DNA of 64,000 nucleotides from Trogon surrucura (lineage: Eukaryota; Chordata; Aves; Trogoniformes; Trogonidae): NCBI GenBank assembly GCA_020746105.1, contig CM036628.1, positions 6,830,001 through 6,894,000 on the forward strand. The letters run 5' to 3'. The notes under the pieces are model-generated. The model ran no database searches, was not told where the DNA came from, and saw nothing but the letters and a program-made list of their open reading frames with translations. The position numbers were made by a program, and so were the translations under genes. This document shows positions 24,101 through 36,800 of this stretch, piece after piece. Position 1 is the stretch's first letter. Each line of letters begins with the position of its first letter.

Positions 24101-24440
24101 CACTACTCTACTGTCCGAGTGGCTGTGATCATAACTGTTCAAAAGTGTTGAAGAGGAACAACAGTAGGTCTCTATTAATATCTCCGTTTTCTTTGAGTTG
24201 GACAAATGTTCACTGCATCGCTGAGGCATGAGCCTCAAAAACGTGTTTAGGCTCCAGTTTTACAAGCGGCGTCTAACAGAAATGCATTATCATGGTGTTT
24301 TGGGCTTTGCCAAAGCGTATTCATACATATCCTGCTCCTTAGAACACAGCTCAGGCCCAGCTGCACTTCCGAAGAGATTCACGCTGTCACCATAAAAGGG
24401 GACGACCAAATTATCGCTGAGTCAGCAGGTGCTTTTGCAT
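18131..24440. other. Non-coding stretch, no gene recognised
   Basis: This holds a 17-T tract (18254-18270) and a T10A12 palindrome (24052-24073). Short open frames lack any family resemblance. The minus-strand frames at 20568-20783 and 20723-20920 overlap in a moderately GC-rich patch and look superficially protein-like, but only weak splice consensus surrounds them. No repeat family was recognised between these points. Confidence 0.5.
24052..24073. repeat. T10A12 palindrome
   Basis: Ten T are followed directly by twelve A, flanked by GA and TC, giving a near-perfect AT palindrome of about 26 bases. Such tracts can extrude as hairpins, resist nucleosomes and vary in length between individuals. 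Confidence 0.9.
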
Positions 24441-24495
24441 TAGTGATATGAACTATCACTATAGTTCATGAACTATATGAACTAGTGATATGAAC
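24441..24495. repeat. Direct repeats flanking an 18-bp perfect palindrome
   Basis: TAGTGATATGAAC occurs at 24441-24453 and again at 24483-24495. Between them, 24460-24477 is an 18-base perfect inverted repeat centred on TTCATGAA. The nested TGAAC and TATGAAC blocks suggest the cluster grew by template switching at a hairpin. Confidence 0.9.
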
Positions 24496-25110
24496 GAGCC
24501 AGCAGTAACCATAAAACAGCTGATTGTTTGTGCATGGGTGGAACATGGGAAAGTCCGCGTGGAGGAAAAACTAGCAAGGAGACCTTTTGAACATCTCTCT
24601 CTCAAGAGGATAAAAAGGAGAAGGTCTGGGGTATGTGTATTAATCAGGTCTATTTACCACTTGATTTTGTACTTGCACTCACACGTTTCAAAAGTTGTTC
24701 TCATTTCTTAGAACTTCTGAAAAAATATATTTTCAGTATGCAAGAAGTTGTATTACTTTATAGATCTGCCTTCAAATTCTTGCTATTTTATTCACGGAGC
24801 TATTCATATACATGAAAAAAATCTGTGTAATATGGATTATAGCAGCTGTGACCAACTTCTGCTGTAGTGACTTGAAACATTCTCATTGTTTAGTTTGTCT
24901 CCAGAGCCACTGAGTTGGTTCCAGATTCAGTTTTAAGTCTGTCCAGTAGTTCACTCCCTGGCTAGCCTCAGATATTATCCTAAATATTTACAGGAGAGGG
25001 AACTTCTCTAAACCGTAGGAGGTTTGCAGGATAAGCACACGATTTGGAGATAAACACAACGTAATTCTGCGTGGAGGGTTTGAGTTTTATTTCAAAAGCC
25101 GCAACAAAGA

Positions 25111-25288
25111 TTTGAGGAGTCGCGGAACCCCAGGACAGCTGAGGTGGGCAGGTACCTCTGGAGAACAGCCCCTCAACAGAGCAAGGGCAGCTGCAGCAGG
25201 ATGCCCAGGGCTGTGTCTAGTTGGGTTTTGAGAATCTCCAAGAGTGGGGACAACTTGTTCCTGTGTTCACTCACCCTTTTCTTAGTTT
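25111..25288 (-). mobile_element. CR1 LINE 3' fragment, reverse orientation
   Basis: Reading the + strand shows the reverse complement of the CR1 3' region: GGTACCTCTGGAGAACAGCC, CCCCTCAACAGAGCAAGGGC, GCAGGATGCCCAGGGCTGTG, TCTAGTTGGGTTTTGAGAAT, CTCCAAGAGTGGGGACAA and TTGTTCCTGTGTTCACTCACC. The order matches the CR1 consensus (GACCTCTGGAGATC… GGGTTTTGAATATCTCC… CCTGTTCCAGTG…). The copy is 5'-truncated and old, with no coding potential left. Confidence 0.85.
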
Positions 25289-28200
25289 TAAACTAGGTTG
25301 TAACTGTGCTGAATGAAATGGATGAAACAGTAAAGTGGTGGAGCCCTTCACTGTTAAGTCTCTTACATACAACTTGGGTTTTGATAACATCTGAATAGCA
25401 ACCAGGTGTTCTTAAACTATATTTAATATTCAAATGAGTATTTCTGCCTGTGTTGTGGCCATTCTGTGCATAAATCCTCATCATTGCATCTGTTACTGGG
25501 AAATTCCTGTAACAATCATTTTTCTCATGACAATGCGTGCTTATAGTTCTTAATATACTTAAAGGATTAATCTTTGGTGTACTTACAAGGAATTTTAATA
25601 TTAGCATTTCCATACTTGTAATGAAAACGGGTTTTGTGCAGGCAAACCAGTGATGTGCTTAGTATGACACCGTAAGTCACCCGCAGACGGGAACGGGCAT
25701 CCGAGAGTCTTGATTCTCTCTTACCTGCCTCTAACTTGACAATCAAAACAGAAGGTACCCATGAATTCTACAAAGTTCTGTCTTTCTCAGCACGTTTCAG
25801 AGAAATGTAGTAGTGTTACACTGTGCAAAGTAACAAAAAATCAAGGCGTACTTTTGTGTGGCAAAAATCATCCCAAAGTAAATTATCGGCTTTCAAAACG
25901 CAGTGCCCTGTTACTTATGTGTGTAGACAATGCACTGCCCAGCCCTAAATTTTATTTGTGTTCAAGTGCTTATCTTGAAACCAAAATATTCAGCCATGGT
26001 TTGAGTTGCAGTTGCTACTACCATGCAAGTTACCAATCTGGATTTATAGTTTAAATTTACATAATTTTTTTTTCCTACATGGCTGTGATACATGGTGAGT
26101 AAAATGGTTATGTAAGGGCGCTTTGTACTGACACCAGTCAGGGCTGTTTATTCCGAGTTCTTGCAGTTGAAGCCAAAGCCGTTAGATGGTGCCATGCTGT
26201 AACCAGAATTTTTTCTTCTTGTGCTTAAAACCAGCTGTATGTTCTATCTGGCACGATCCTAAATGACTAAACCTATTCTTCTAGCGCATTGACTTGTATT
26301 GGTCAGCCTTAGTCATTATGCGCAAAACCCAGGCGATAAATTAAATCTGTAGATTTTTTTTTTTTTATTTGTTTCGATGAAAAGACTGCACCATCCTGAA
26401 AATTCAACAAAAGAGAAGGCAATGGCAGGACAGATTTACTGCCCCTTTTCCAGTTGAAAGCAGTGCACAATCTCAATGATTTACTTGTTTGCCAGCCCTG
26501 CATGGTGCTGTCTCCTGGGTTATCACTCACCTAAATGGCCAATGTAGTACAATGAAAATGATAGTGCGGTTACAAATTCACGGCAATTTACTGGTTAGGA
26601 TCTGAAACTGGTAAATTATTTAATTTCCATTTTTTCAGTTACTGTTCAAGGTTGAAAACTGAGATGTGAAATGTTAAAAAATAGAATTTAGCAGCTTTGG
26701 AAGCCCAGGTTGTAAAACTGTGGTGATAAAACGGTGGGCTGCATTGTGTACGTAGATGCAGTGTAGTTAGGCTTTTGTACAGCATTTGACTTACTACTGT
26801 GTGACATTCTGATAAAAAATGATCACTCTGCAATATCAGCAGAGCCCATCTTAAATGGATTAAGTGCTAGTTAACTGGCAGATATCAGAAAGTAGTTGTT
26901 AATGGGGCATCATCATTTAAAAGGGAGTGTTTTTCCATGTTTCTGGGGGAATGGTAGAAGCCCTGGAACCCTGCATTTTCACATGTGAAAGATAAATCTA
27001 AAATCATCACTAGTATCTAAGGGTGATGTAAAAATTGTCTGGGTGGCAGGTCGTGACCTGGTCAGGGCACCGATGAGGAGGAGTTTGGGTTACTCTGTGA
27101 GCTCAGCCCCTGCAAGCAAACCTACCGGTTCACTTCAGTTAGTACAGAGAAACGCAGAGTTATAAACCTGGCTAGTTAGGAACGAGCGGTGCAGTCTGTA
27201 TACAAATAAGCGCTGTGTTCTGAGAAGTGAAAATTGAAAATAACCCCTAAGTGAATTTTAATGATAGTAAGATGATGTAAGTCCTTGTTCTTGAAGGAAG
27301 TTTCTTCTCTGCTATTTCCATTGGCGTGTGGCCGCGTGGTCACCCAGGTGAGGGCTAAGTAGCCCTTTGGTAGGTCAGTTCTAAGCAGGATCCGTTCCCT
27401 CATCTGGCTGGATGTGTGGCCTCGTAAGCTCCTGTGCTTGCCATAGCTGGGAGTCGGGGAGTGACTGCACAGCCTTCTTCAGTGGAGCTCGTAATGGATT
27501 ATGTCACCACACAATTCAGCAGGAGCTCTTGCTAAGAAGCCTTGAATAGTAACACTGCAGAGTAATGCAGAGGAGCTAGGGAAAGGATTTGATACGTATG
27601 TATGCTATTATTTTATATATATGTGTACATAATTACATATATACATAGCAAAATTGAGACCACTGTGATGGCATTTTTTGTGTCTGTAATTTTACAAGAT
27701 TTTTGTCTCAAGTTATTTCAGCCATTGGAGAAAATCTTTGGAGAAGAGAAGTTCCAACTTCAGTAATTAATCAGCTGAAGAACGTTGATGAAGGGCTTTA
27801 TTACAATATATATAACAGCCCAACCACTAAAGTTTGTCACCATGTGGTATGACTGCCTGAACTGTGATGACATTTAGCCGTGTGCTGCCTTCCTGTCCAC
27901 CAGGGCGTAAAGAGAGAGATGCCAGCTGCAGCAAGGTGTGTGCACAGGAGCTGGATATTGTGCCGGTGTCTTCTGCAGGTACCTGATCAAAATCCAGGTC
28001 TTGTCACTCAGAAAACCCCTGCTGATCTCAGAACATTTGAATCGAGGTCTGGTGAAACTCTCAAAACAAATTCAGTAAGGGCCTTTCATGTGATTTCAAG
28101 TTAATCCAGAATATAGGTGTTAGTGTTTCCTCTAACAAAGAGGTAGCCTTCATACCACTTTTTTTTTAGTCAGCTGTCATAAACTTATATCTTTGAGTTT

Positions 28201-31200
28201 TCTTTGCATCCTCTTTAAACGTGCACTGAGGCAGTATGATACACAGTTACTGCTGTCTTTTCTTCCTTGATATTTCATATCCTATGAAAGCGCAAATAAA
28301 CTCAAGGTACCATTGTTAGGCTTTATTTCCTTTAAAACTCTTAGATAATAAAGACTTTGATAGACTAATTTAAATTCTTCCCCCCCCTTTGGCTACCAAA
28401 CACTTTAAAAAACAAGATTCCTCAGGTAAATGAGCATAAATATGTCTTTAAAAGAGAGAAGCAAAAAAGAAAAGGAAGGAAAGAAGGAAATAGGTCAAGT
28501 TTTTGAATGAGTGTGTTAATACATCACCATCCACCTCTGGAGACAGTTTAAGACAGGTGAAATGAGCTTGGTCTACTCAACTCATTTCCAAATTACAAGA
28601 CCAAGCCAGAGTCTGGCTCAGTTTTCCGTAACTGACAGGTTCGGCTCAGAAGTTCCGTAACCAAAGGGTGGAAATGCTGGAGGTGAGGATGAAGCTGCGT
28701 GGCAGAGCTGCGGGGGGCACTCCTCTGGGTGCCTCTCTGGAGTTGGCAGCTCGGGCTGTTTCTTTGTCTCAGCCAAAGCTGCCAGGAAAGTGCTGAGAGC
28801 TGTGACAGACTTTTGCAAGATTTTGACTTTTGTCCTGTTATGTAACCAAAAAAATAGTGGTGACAAACTCAGTCTCACTAACAAAAAGGCTTTCTAACAG
28901 GAGAAATTCCCATTTGGGTTTCATGGCTGGGCAGTGAGTTGTCAGGGTGCCTAATGTGTGACCATTGACTTCAATATTTGTTCTTTTAACATTTGAAGCT
29001 TAAGATACTTGATTAAATAGAAGTCTTGAGAAAATTGAGGGGCCTGTTTCCATATGTGGTTGAAGCAATCTAATTGCATTTAATTATTCCAGTGGATCTT
29101 GTCTCTCCACAGCTCCAATGGAGTGTATTCCGCATGTAAAAGGAAAAGAGGAGGAATATATCACAAAGCTCTTGTCCTCCTTATAGTTTGCAAGATCTTA
29201 GGAATGCAGAACGAGGAAGTGCGTTGAATACTCATCTTACATGGTTATTCTGACAAACTTTTGTTTGTGATATGGTTGTCTTCACTGCTTACATTCTGCT
29301 TCCTTGAGACAATAGCTAAGCATCTGCTAGTCACTGCAAAATCCTGCAAAATAGAGACTAAAATTTTACCTCAACTGACACCAATCAGTGAAGCAGATGC
29401 TGCAGAAACACTAGAGAGAATCTTAACATTGCTTTAATTGCATGTTAGAAGTCAAGTAGTGTTCATCTCAGTGGGGCAGTGAGTTAAAGGCAAGGAGAAA
29501 GGATGGTTTTGTCAGTATATTTTTATTATTATTTCTTAAATTGCTCAAATGTTTTATATATTGCAAACTACTAGTTTGTTTGGCATTATTTAAGGTGATT
29601 TGAGCATGCACTTCAACGCTGATAGATGGTAATGACCAGTGGGAGCACACCAGCTTTCAGTCTGAAGTAGAATTACTTAGTGTAAGCATTGACTTTACAG
29701 TTCCTGAAGATATTTTTATATTTATGTTTTTAAAGAGACTGTAAAATAGTAATTGTATTTTAAAACCCAGTAACAAAAAATTTTCAAGTTGGCCGTAATC
29801 CTTGTTAGAGAGCAGCCTGAATTTTAAGCTGAGTTTTGTATCCGAGCAAAGGATTTTTGTGAATGTGTTGGCTACGTGAGATGAGAGCTCTGACAGTATC
29901 TCTGAACTCTTGAAGCTGAAACTGGTAACACCAGCAAATATTGAGTGTGGGGAAGCTGCAGTTAGCGGAAACAGAAAAATACCTTCTTGAAGTAAAAGCA
30001 GCAGAGTTGCCTGTATTCCACCCTGGCCACTTCCTCTTCTCCGTGATCTCTCGACTGAAAGCGGTGACGCTGCCGAGTTATCCCCATGGTTTGCAGATGA
30101 ACGGCGCTTACATCGTCAGGAACCTCACGTTTCTTCCGGTTCTTCAGGTGCCGGATTTTCCCAGATGTTTTGTCAAGATGTTTCTGCCATTACCAGAAAA
30201 GAACAGAAACCAGAAAAGAAAGAAAGAAAAGCAGTTTGTCTTAGTAACCACACAAGAGGTAGATGGTGTTGCATTGTGTCACTACATCCGCTTAGTCTTT
30301 AGGGTGAAAAGATCGCAGTCGCCGCTCTCAGTGCTTTCAGCTTCTGTGTCAGGTGTGGTAGTTCAAATGAAATTGTCTTTACTGCTGCAGTTGGGTACCT
30401 ACTCAAAAAAGTTATGAATAGAAATGACTGGGGATTACGCTTGCTTTTATTGACTATAAAAATATACAAGGTAGGGAGAGCACTGTGTTCCAGGAGCAAA
30501 AGTGAATTTAGGAAAAATGATGATTTATCAAGAAGTTCTGAAGACAGGCACATTTTTGTCATTTGCAAAATCCTGCTTTGTTTTATTAATACAGTACAGT
30601 GGGGGGAGGCTCGGCAATTATCCTGGTAAATAACATAGATAATTGTATTGCAATAGTTAAATAACTGTAATATAATTTATGGGCAAACTTTGGCTTCATC
30701 TGGTGTTTCTCCTGATGGAGGGAATTGAGGAAGCGTATGTAGGCGTGTTGGAGAGAGTGACGATAAAAAACTCCTCCACTGTCCAGATTGGTAGCCAGAA
30801 GGTGTCTTTTCTGACCCTTGGTTTGCTAATAATTTATTTTTTTAGATTGTAAACATTCTTTGAAGAAAATCTCTGCTGACTGCATTCATGTTTGTTGGTT
30901 TTGGTTTTTATTCTTTTTCCTGCTGACTCAGTCCATCGGTTTCCATTTAGCTAGGCAGAAAATTCAAGGAAACATTCCAACAGCACTGAGAAATACTATG
31001 AAGTTGAATTAATCCATTATATGTTTAAAGTGAAGATCTACTAAAGAATGAGTAAATTGTGCCATTATAGACATTCTAGAAGAAAACAGTTAAACTGTAT
31101 TAAAACTGGGAGTACGTGTATGTAAAAAAAATTGTTACAAAGAACAGATAAATAAGACCAGGCAGAATGTGATGGAACAAAATTATGTGTACTCCACAGC

Positions 31201-31735
31201 AGGAGAGATATTTGGGTTTAGTGAAATAATATTTACCAGTAGGAACTTACCTCTGTATACACATGTAAACCCTTCTACAAGAAGTTTATTCACTTGCTTT
31301 TCACCAAGGATTTTGCTGGCATGTACCCAACACAGATTGAAGCCAGCGGATCAAAGCCCAAGAGTCGCAATTCCCCAGTGCAGGCTGTAGAATTTATTTC
31401 ATGTAAGCAATGTGGGTGGGGAAATCCCTGAAGCCAGAGAAGAAATGGTGCACTTTCCCTAAACGTTCTTCTGCGTACCTGCTCTGCTGCAGATGATGTG
31501 CGCAGGGGAAGATCCATGCTTTTCCCAGGCCCCATGTGAATCTCTGAAAAGAGGCCATGATTTGGTTTGTTTCCATTTATAATTCAGTTGCCTTTACGTG
31601 CCTGTTCACACCGGTCACTTAGAAAAACACGTTTGGATTATTTTGCCACCAGAATCCATGATACCAGGAAAGTAAACAGAAGTATTTGCCAGGAACTCCT
31701 TAAAATGGTACAACCTACTGGAAACTTCATTGAAC
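25289..31735. other. Non-coding stretch including the longest open frame
   Basis: The longest frame of the window, 29941-30417 (+, 158 codons), lies here. It begins at a TTG codon, has no signal peptide, no domain I recognise and a lysine/arginine-rich low-complexity patch around codons 86-96, so I treat it as spurious. A purine-rich GGAA-type tract lies at about 28449-28493 and an AT hairpin at 27616-27643. The minus frame at 25293-25613 carries a perfect GTAAGT donor-like string (near 25578) but no matching upstream exon. Confidence 0.5.
27616..27643. repeat. AT-rich hairpin
   Basis: Nine-base arms (TATATATGT at 27616-27624 and its complement at 27635-27643) enclose a 10-base loop. This is a simple AT-rich inverted repeat with no further context. 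Confidence 0.8.
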
Positions 31736-31857
31736 TTTAGTGTATAGGGAGTATATACTACTATAGTAGTACTGTAGTAGTATGCACTACTACAGTAGTG
31801 TATACTACTATGATAGTAGTGTGTACAGTTAGTATACAGTTTTAGTGTATAGGCAGT
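31736..31857. repeat. Quasi-palindromic TAGTAGTA cluster between direct repeats
   Basis: TTTAGTGTATAGG is present at both ends (31736-31748 and 31841-31853), each followed by a one-base difference and AGT. Between them lie a 14-bp perfect palindrome (31757-31770) and an 11-bp-arm hairpin with a 4-base loop (31771-31796). Further TATACTACTA/TAGTAGT blocks follow. The whole interval is made of alternating TAGTAGT and ACTACTA words that can pair extensively. This resembles a hairpin-mediated duplication or the remnant of a small palindromic mobile element. Confidence 0.85.
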
Positions 31858-32560
31858 GTGGTTGTGAAGAATGATTTTTTTTCTCAGTGACGTCTCAATA
31901 CAGAAGATATTTGGACAATGACAATTAAACATCAGTATTTCTGGATCATGGAAATATATTAAGTGCTATAAATATGCAGGCGTTTGAACCGTTTAATGCA
32001 TGCTGAAACAAAAACACAGTATAAAAATCTTGGGAATTATATGGTGCAGCTGATTATTGACAAGGAGTTGGGAACGTACGCGCCGCAACAATTGTTCCGT
32101 TGTTGTTGTTCCCGAGCACACGGGCCGCCATTGCCCAGCGTCTTCAATTCACTAACGTTTATTGCTCAGTAATGGGAGAAGTTAGCACGTTGCCTGACTA
32201 AAGGACTTTCTGCACGTGTTTGTGTGGAACTCAGTTCTCCAGGTGGAAATAAGGAACACCCTTAGAAGAGAATCGCTGCGAACCCAGAGCAGTGTACAAA
32301 GACACAGTGCCCCAATTGACGGCGATCCTTGCCGGCAGGATTTCAGTCTGAACAGAAGACTCCTTTGAAAGATATTCCCCTTTTACAGCGTACTGCAAAC
32401 GCCCGAGACATAAAATCCCATGAGTCCTGTTTTTATTTTGGACAGCAGTAAGAAAGAGGGGATTTGGGGGGATTTTGTTTGGGTTTTTTTTCTTTCTTTT
32501 TTTTTTTTTCTTCCATAAAGTGTAGATCACTCATCTAAGAGGCAGATGGTCACAGTGGTC
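31858..32560. other. Non-coding stretch, no gene recognised
   Basis: A T-rich tract near 32487-32509, partly interrupted by C, produces a lysine-rich start in the minus frame 32231-32530. There is nothing else to support a gene. Confidence 0.5.
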
Positions 32561-32594
32561 ATACTCCCTGCTTTGTAATGGGCACTTGGTTTTG

Positions 32595-32901
32595 GCATGC
32601 TAATGATTTCTTGTTCCCAAAAATAGCTTAACAGACAGGGTCAATTATATTTTTGGATTGTGCAGAATGTAAAGCAATTAGTTAGTTGCACAAGGCAGTT
32701 GGTTTATAATGCGGTACACCCCTTCTTCATAATTGGCACCTTTTTGATATCCCATTTATAATGCAAGGGTCTATCTTTACAAACAGTTCCTTGTATTAGC
32801 ATGCAAATACACTGGCTCCCCCCAGATAGTTTTACACACAGAGTCAATTATATTTTTGCATTGCAGGATGTGTGGACTAATTAACTATAGAGAAATGGGG
32901 C
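32595..32901 (+). repeat. Diverged tandem duplication, about 203-bp period
   Basis: Two copies align in parallel. GCATGC occurs at 32595 and 32799. AATAGCTTAACAGACAGGGT corresponds to GATAGTTTTACACACAGAGT, and TCAATTATATTTTTG is shared exactly (32641 and 32844). The rest of the alignment is a TTG(T)GCAG(A/G)ATGT region, then AATTAGTTAG versus AATTAACTA, and a CACTTGG string beside each copy. Offsets are 203-204 bases throughout. Copy 2 carries a perfect octamer ATGCAAAT (32801-32808) where copy 1 has ATGCTAAT. Pattern and spacing fit an old tandem duplication of a small AT-rich element. It could be a duplicated regulatory element or a worn two-unit interspersed repeat. Confidence 0.75.
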
Positions 32902-33752
32902 ACTTGGTCTTCAAATTTCAAGATCTCACTGCACTAAGTGATTTGGAGACACTTTCAAGGGCAGACTGCTAAGAAAAATTATAGGAAGAGATTGTACTGG
33001 CTCATCTCTCAGACTTCAATTTGGATGCAGGATGAGACATTCTATAGTTGTGTTGTTTCATTATCCTTCGCTGCCTACGCCGCTCTCCAGCGGGGAGGGT
33101 CAGGTGCCACACGCAGTGCTCTGCACATCTGGGTGAGAACTGCACAAATGGTTTGCTCAGGTGGGAAACATCTGAGATCCCACGTGGCTAATAGTGTGCT
33201 TGAGATTCAGTTAGTAGTTCAGATTTTAATGTGCATGTTATTAGTAACTGCTCACTGATTCATTAACTGATTTGATATCATCAACCGCTTTTGTTGGCAC
33301 AGTTAAAAGTTTTCATTTTGAATGTAAAAATACTCGAACTACTCTCTCTGGAGAGCAGATAAATGAGGGAGGAAAAGTTTTCATACATGGTGTTTAAGAC
33401 AAGATTTGTCCTTAAAGTCTTTCAAATGAAGCTGTAGCTCTGCTAAAAAAGTGGTGCTAAATCTAGAGATGAATTTAGGCTGGTGTTTTATATAATTCTC
33501 TTTCTTGCCTGTAACAAGACTACAAATGAAGAAACAGAGAAGATAGTGATTTTTTTATGCTGTCTATAGTCTTTATGACAGAATGGTCGTCTGTAAAACA
33601 TTGGTCAGAGGGACAGAAGAGTTACTACATGTCTCATTCTGAGCATGCTGAAAAAGCAGGTTTTACTGCATGTTACCAAGTGGTTCCTGAAATACTGGGA
33701 GCTCAGAGGTTTAGTTTTGAGGTTTAGTTAACATGTTTAAAGTAAAGAATGC

Positions 33753-33799
33753 TCCATCCATCCATCCATCCATCCATCCATCCATCCATCCATCCATCC
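33753..33799 (+). repeat. (TCCA)n microsatellite
   Basis: Uninterrupted tetranucleotide array of 47 bases, nearly 12 perfect units. It is expected to be length-polymorphic. Confidence 0.97.
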
Positions 33800-33800
33800 T

Positions 33801-36800
33801 TTTAAATACTTATTTTCATTAATACCCTCTTATGTGTTACTGGGGGAGCAGAGAGGAGATAAGAAATAACAATACCAGCAGGGAGTGAATGAAAATTATA
33901 GATTTGAAGCTCTCCCAAGAGAAAGGTTCTTGTTCTAGCCTATATTATAGGTTTGGGAAGTAAGTGATTGTATGTTCTTTTCACACCGAGGAAGGAAATC
34001 ACACTTGTTTTTCATACCTAATAATGATACCACACAGTATGCACAGTCTGAAATCAAGCAGAGAGAAAAGATAGGTTTCCTGCTGCCCAAGGGGACTGAT
34101 GTGATTTACACACGTTTCGGAAACATCTTTAAGAATGGATTCAGATACTGGAATGATTTTAGGATACAGCAGGATCTACAGAGTGGATGTTTCTGTAGCT
34201 TCCACCAGCTCTATCGCTGGGACACGGCTTATGCTGTCCCTGGTGAAAGTAGGGCTGCTGGTAAGCTACAACTGCGAGGATTTTCGTGGTTTTGATATAA
34301 AGAAAGTGACACAGCAGCCTGTGAAGAGGAGACATATTTTAATATAAGTGCTTTTAAGAAAAACTTTGGCAGTTTAGCTGTTTTATTTCTTGATAACGCA
34401 TGTGTACTACGTGCTGTAAATTTATACTATATACATACTACACATACATAGGTATTATATGAGTTACTGCTCCTAGGTGAGAGAAAAAGGAAAGGCAATA
34501 GGTGGAGATTTAGCTCTGCCAACACTGCAGAGAGATGCTGCCACTGACAGTTGTCACTGCTGGAGACTAGTAGCATGTTACTGTCTCCTGGGCCAGGAAA
34601 AAAAAATCTTCTGTGAACTATACTTTTGGTCAGAGTAAAAAAAAAAAGAAACAAAAAAAAAATGGTGTAGTCTTTTTTTCCTCAGGTGAAATGGCAAAAT
34701 TATTACCAATGTGGTTGTTTGGCAAATAAGTAACTAACTTAGTTTAATAGTTTACAGATTTTTATTTTTTTTTACCTAATGGCTTTGCAAAATTCTGGTT
34801 TGTAATCAAAAGTTAAATGCTTGCACAGCACTATAGAATGTAACTTCTTTAAGTCAGAATTGTTTCTCCATATGACATGGGGAGAATATGAATATATTTT
34901 CTGTCATAAACTCCAGCAAAATATATAATTAGTTTGTTAGTTTTAACAAAACCTTGAAAAACTAGAAATCATTATTTCATTTTGGGTTTTGCTGGAATGT
35001 GCCTCAAGCTAAGATGCAAGTTTAAAACTTATACAGGAGTGGTTTCTTAGAATTTTGTCATGACTGTATGAGAAAAGCAGAGGTATTTGAAACCTGGAGG
35101 TTCTGTGTTGTTTCCGATCATATTTAGAGGTGTTTTTTGTTTTGTTAACAGCAAGGCCTTGTGCTTTAGTCAAAGAAAAGGTTAGCCTGGGATATGGCTT
35201 GTTGCTGAGTTTATCAGAGACAGGTTTTCTCGCCCGTACCTCTGAACACAGAGTCTAAGTGTTCCTCTTCAGAGAGGCTGCTGCTGCTTCAGATTTCACT
35301 TAAGATCACTTTGACTTCTTACCTGAGGTTGTGCATCTTATCTGTGTCTTTGCTGAGCATCGCTCACCCTTAAGAAGTTTCTCTTCTGTGGAAACAAACC
35401 CTGTAATGGAATAGAACAGACAGATGACGACATATCTTATGGCATATGAGGTACCCACATCAGACAGAAGTGCTTTAATCATCATTTGAAGTAACTTTAA
35501 TTAAACTTATGCTCTTTCATTGATCATAACCTTAAACTGATCCCAAGCAGTGGCATCTACAGCCTGGAAAATTATTGGGAGGGATTACTGTTTAATCAGC
35601 ATTTAAATAGGATGCTCTCAGCCATCATTACATCTATTTACGTATCGGTGAGCAGCTATGGATCAGAAACTCGATTCAGATTGAGTAAGGATAGTAATTT
35701 TGGTGGAATTCAATAACTTTTTTTTGGTTGAAGTGTATCTCTGTGAATTACATGACATCCTTTAAAGTATTACTGGTATGACAAGACTTAACAGCATGAC
35801 AAGTTAACAATGTGATTAACATACGTAATGCACTAACTCTGAATTTACTTGCAATTTGAAGGAGACAACATTTCTAATTTAGTAGAGGAATAGGTGCACG
35901 CTACTTTTGCCTCAAATTCTGGTGGCTCAGCTGCTGATGTCTTTTTCATGTGTCATCAGAGGTGATATGAATATATCATATCCAAGATTAGTTAGAAAAT
36001 CACTAATCTCATGTAGGTGTCTTGAGGATGGCAGATGGTGATGTCTTTGTATCGCTGATACAAATGAACATGCTGTTTATTTTTAGTGATGTAAATTCAG
36101 AAAAGCATATCCAGATTCTCAGGAAAAGTATAAACTTGAAGCATAGCTAACTTGTGGTACTAGGAAATCCATTTTTATTAAATTGCTATTTTACAGACAT
36201 CTCGTAATAAGTTATTTCTGAATAAAAGCCATGTGATATCTACGTGAATATAATTCTGGAGGCAAGTGTAAGATATCCTGCTATCCATCCCACCGCAGAG
36301 AGACAATGTTTCCATGAATGTGCACATATCTCTGCTCTTCACGTTGATTATATATACGTATATAAATGTATTAATCTGCGTTAGCGCCCGGTGCAGAGCA
36401 GCTGTCTCTCGAGGGCTGGTCCCACAGAAGGGCAATGGACTCCTGAGGCCCAGTCTATTACAGATTAAGACCAACTCTGGAGCTTTGTTGTTTACTGAAG
36501 TTTATGATGCTATTTTATTCCCTGGTGCCCAACATACTCATTAATTCTCTCTGTGCAGTGTTTCCCCCTGTTGTGAAAAGGAGTGTGCTCTTTATGTAGC
36601 CTAGCACCTGCCCCTTTATCCAGAAATTAGCATCCGTGTTGCCCATTTTCAGCTCCCCAAAGCAGAAAGCTCTCAGATTAACTCACTTCTTTTTCTTGGG
36701 GAAGATTCTTTTTTTCTTTTATTTTTTTTTTCCTTTTTTTTTTCCCCCTACAGACACACTATTGAGTATCCTACTTACGCTACTTTATGTTCTCAAGCTG

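Noticed and set aside
29941-30417. Longest open frame in the window (158 codons, +)
   Set aside because: It starts at TTG, has no recognised domain, no promoter or splice context, and a low-complexity K/R patch. A frame of this length is unsurprising in 64 kb searched in six frames.
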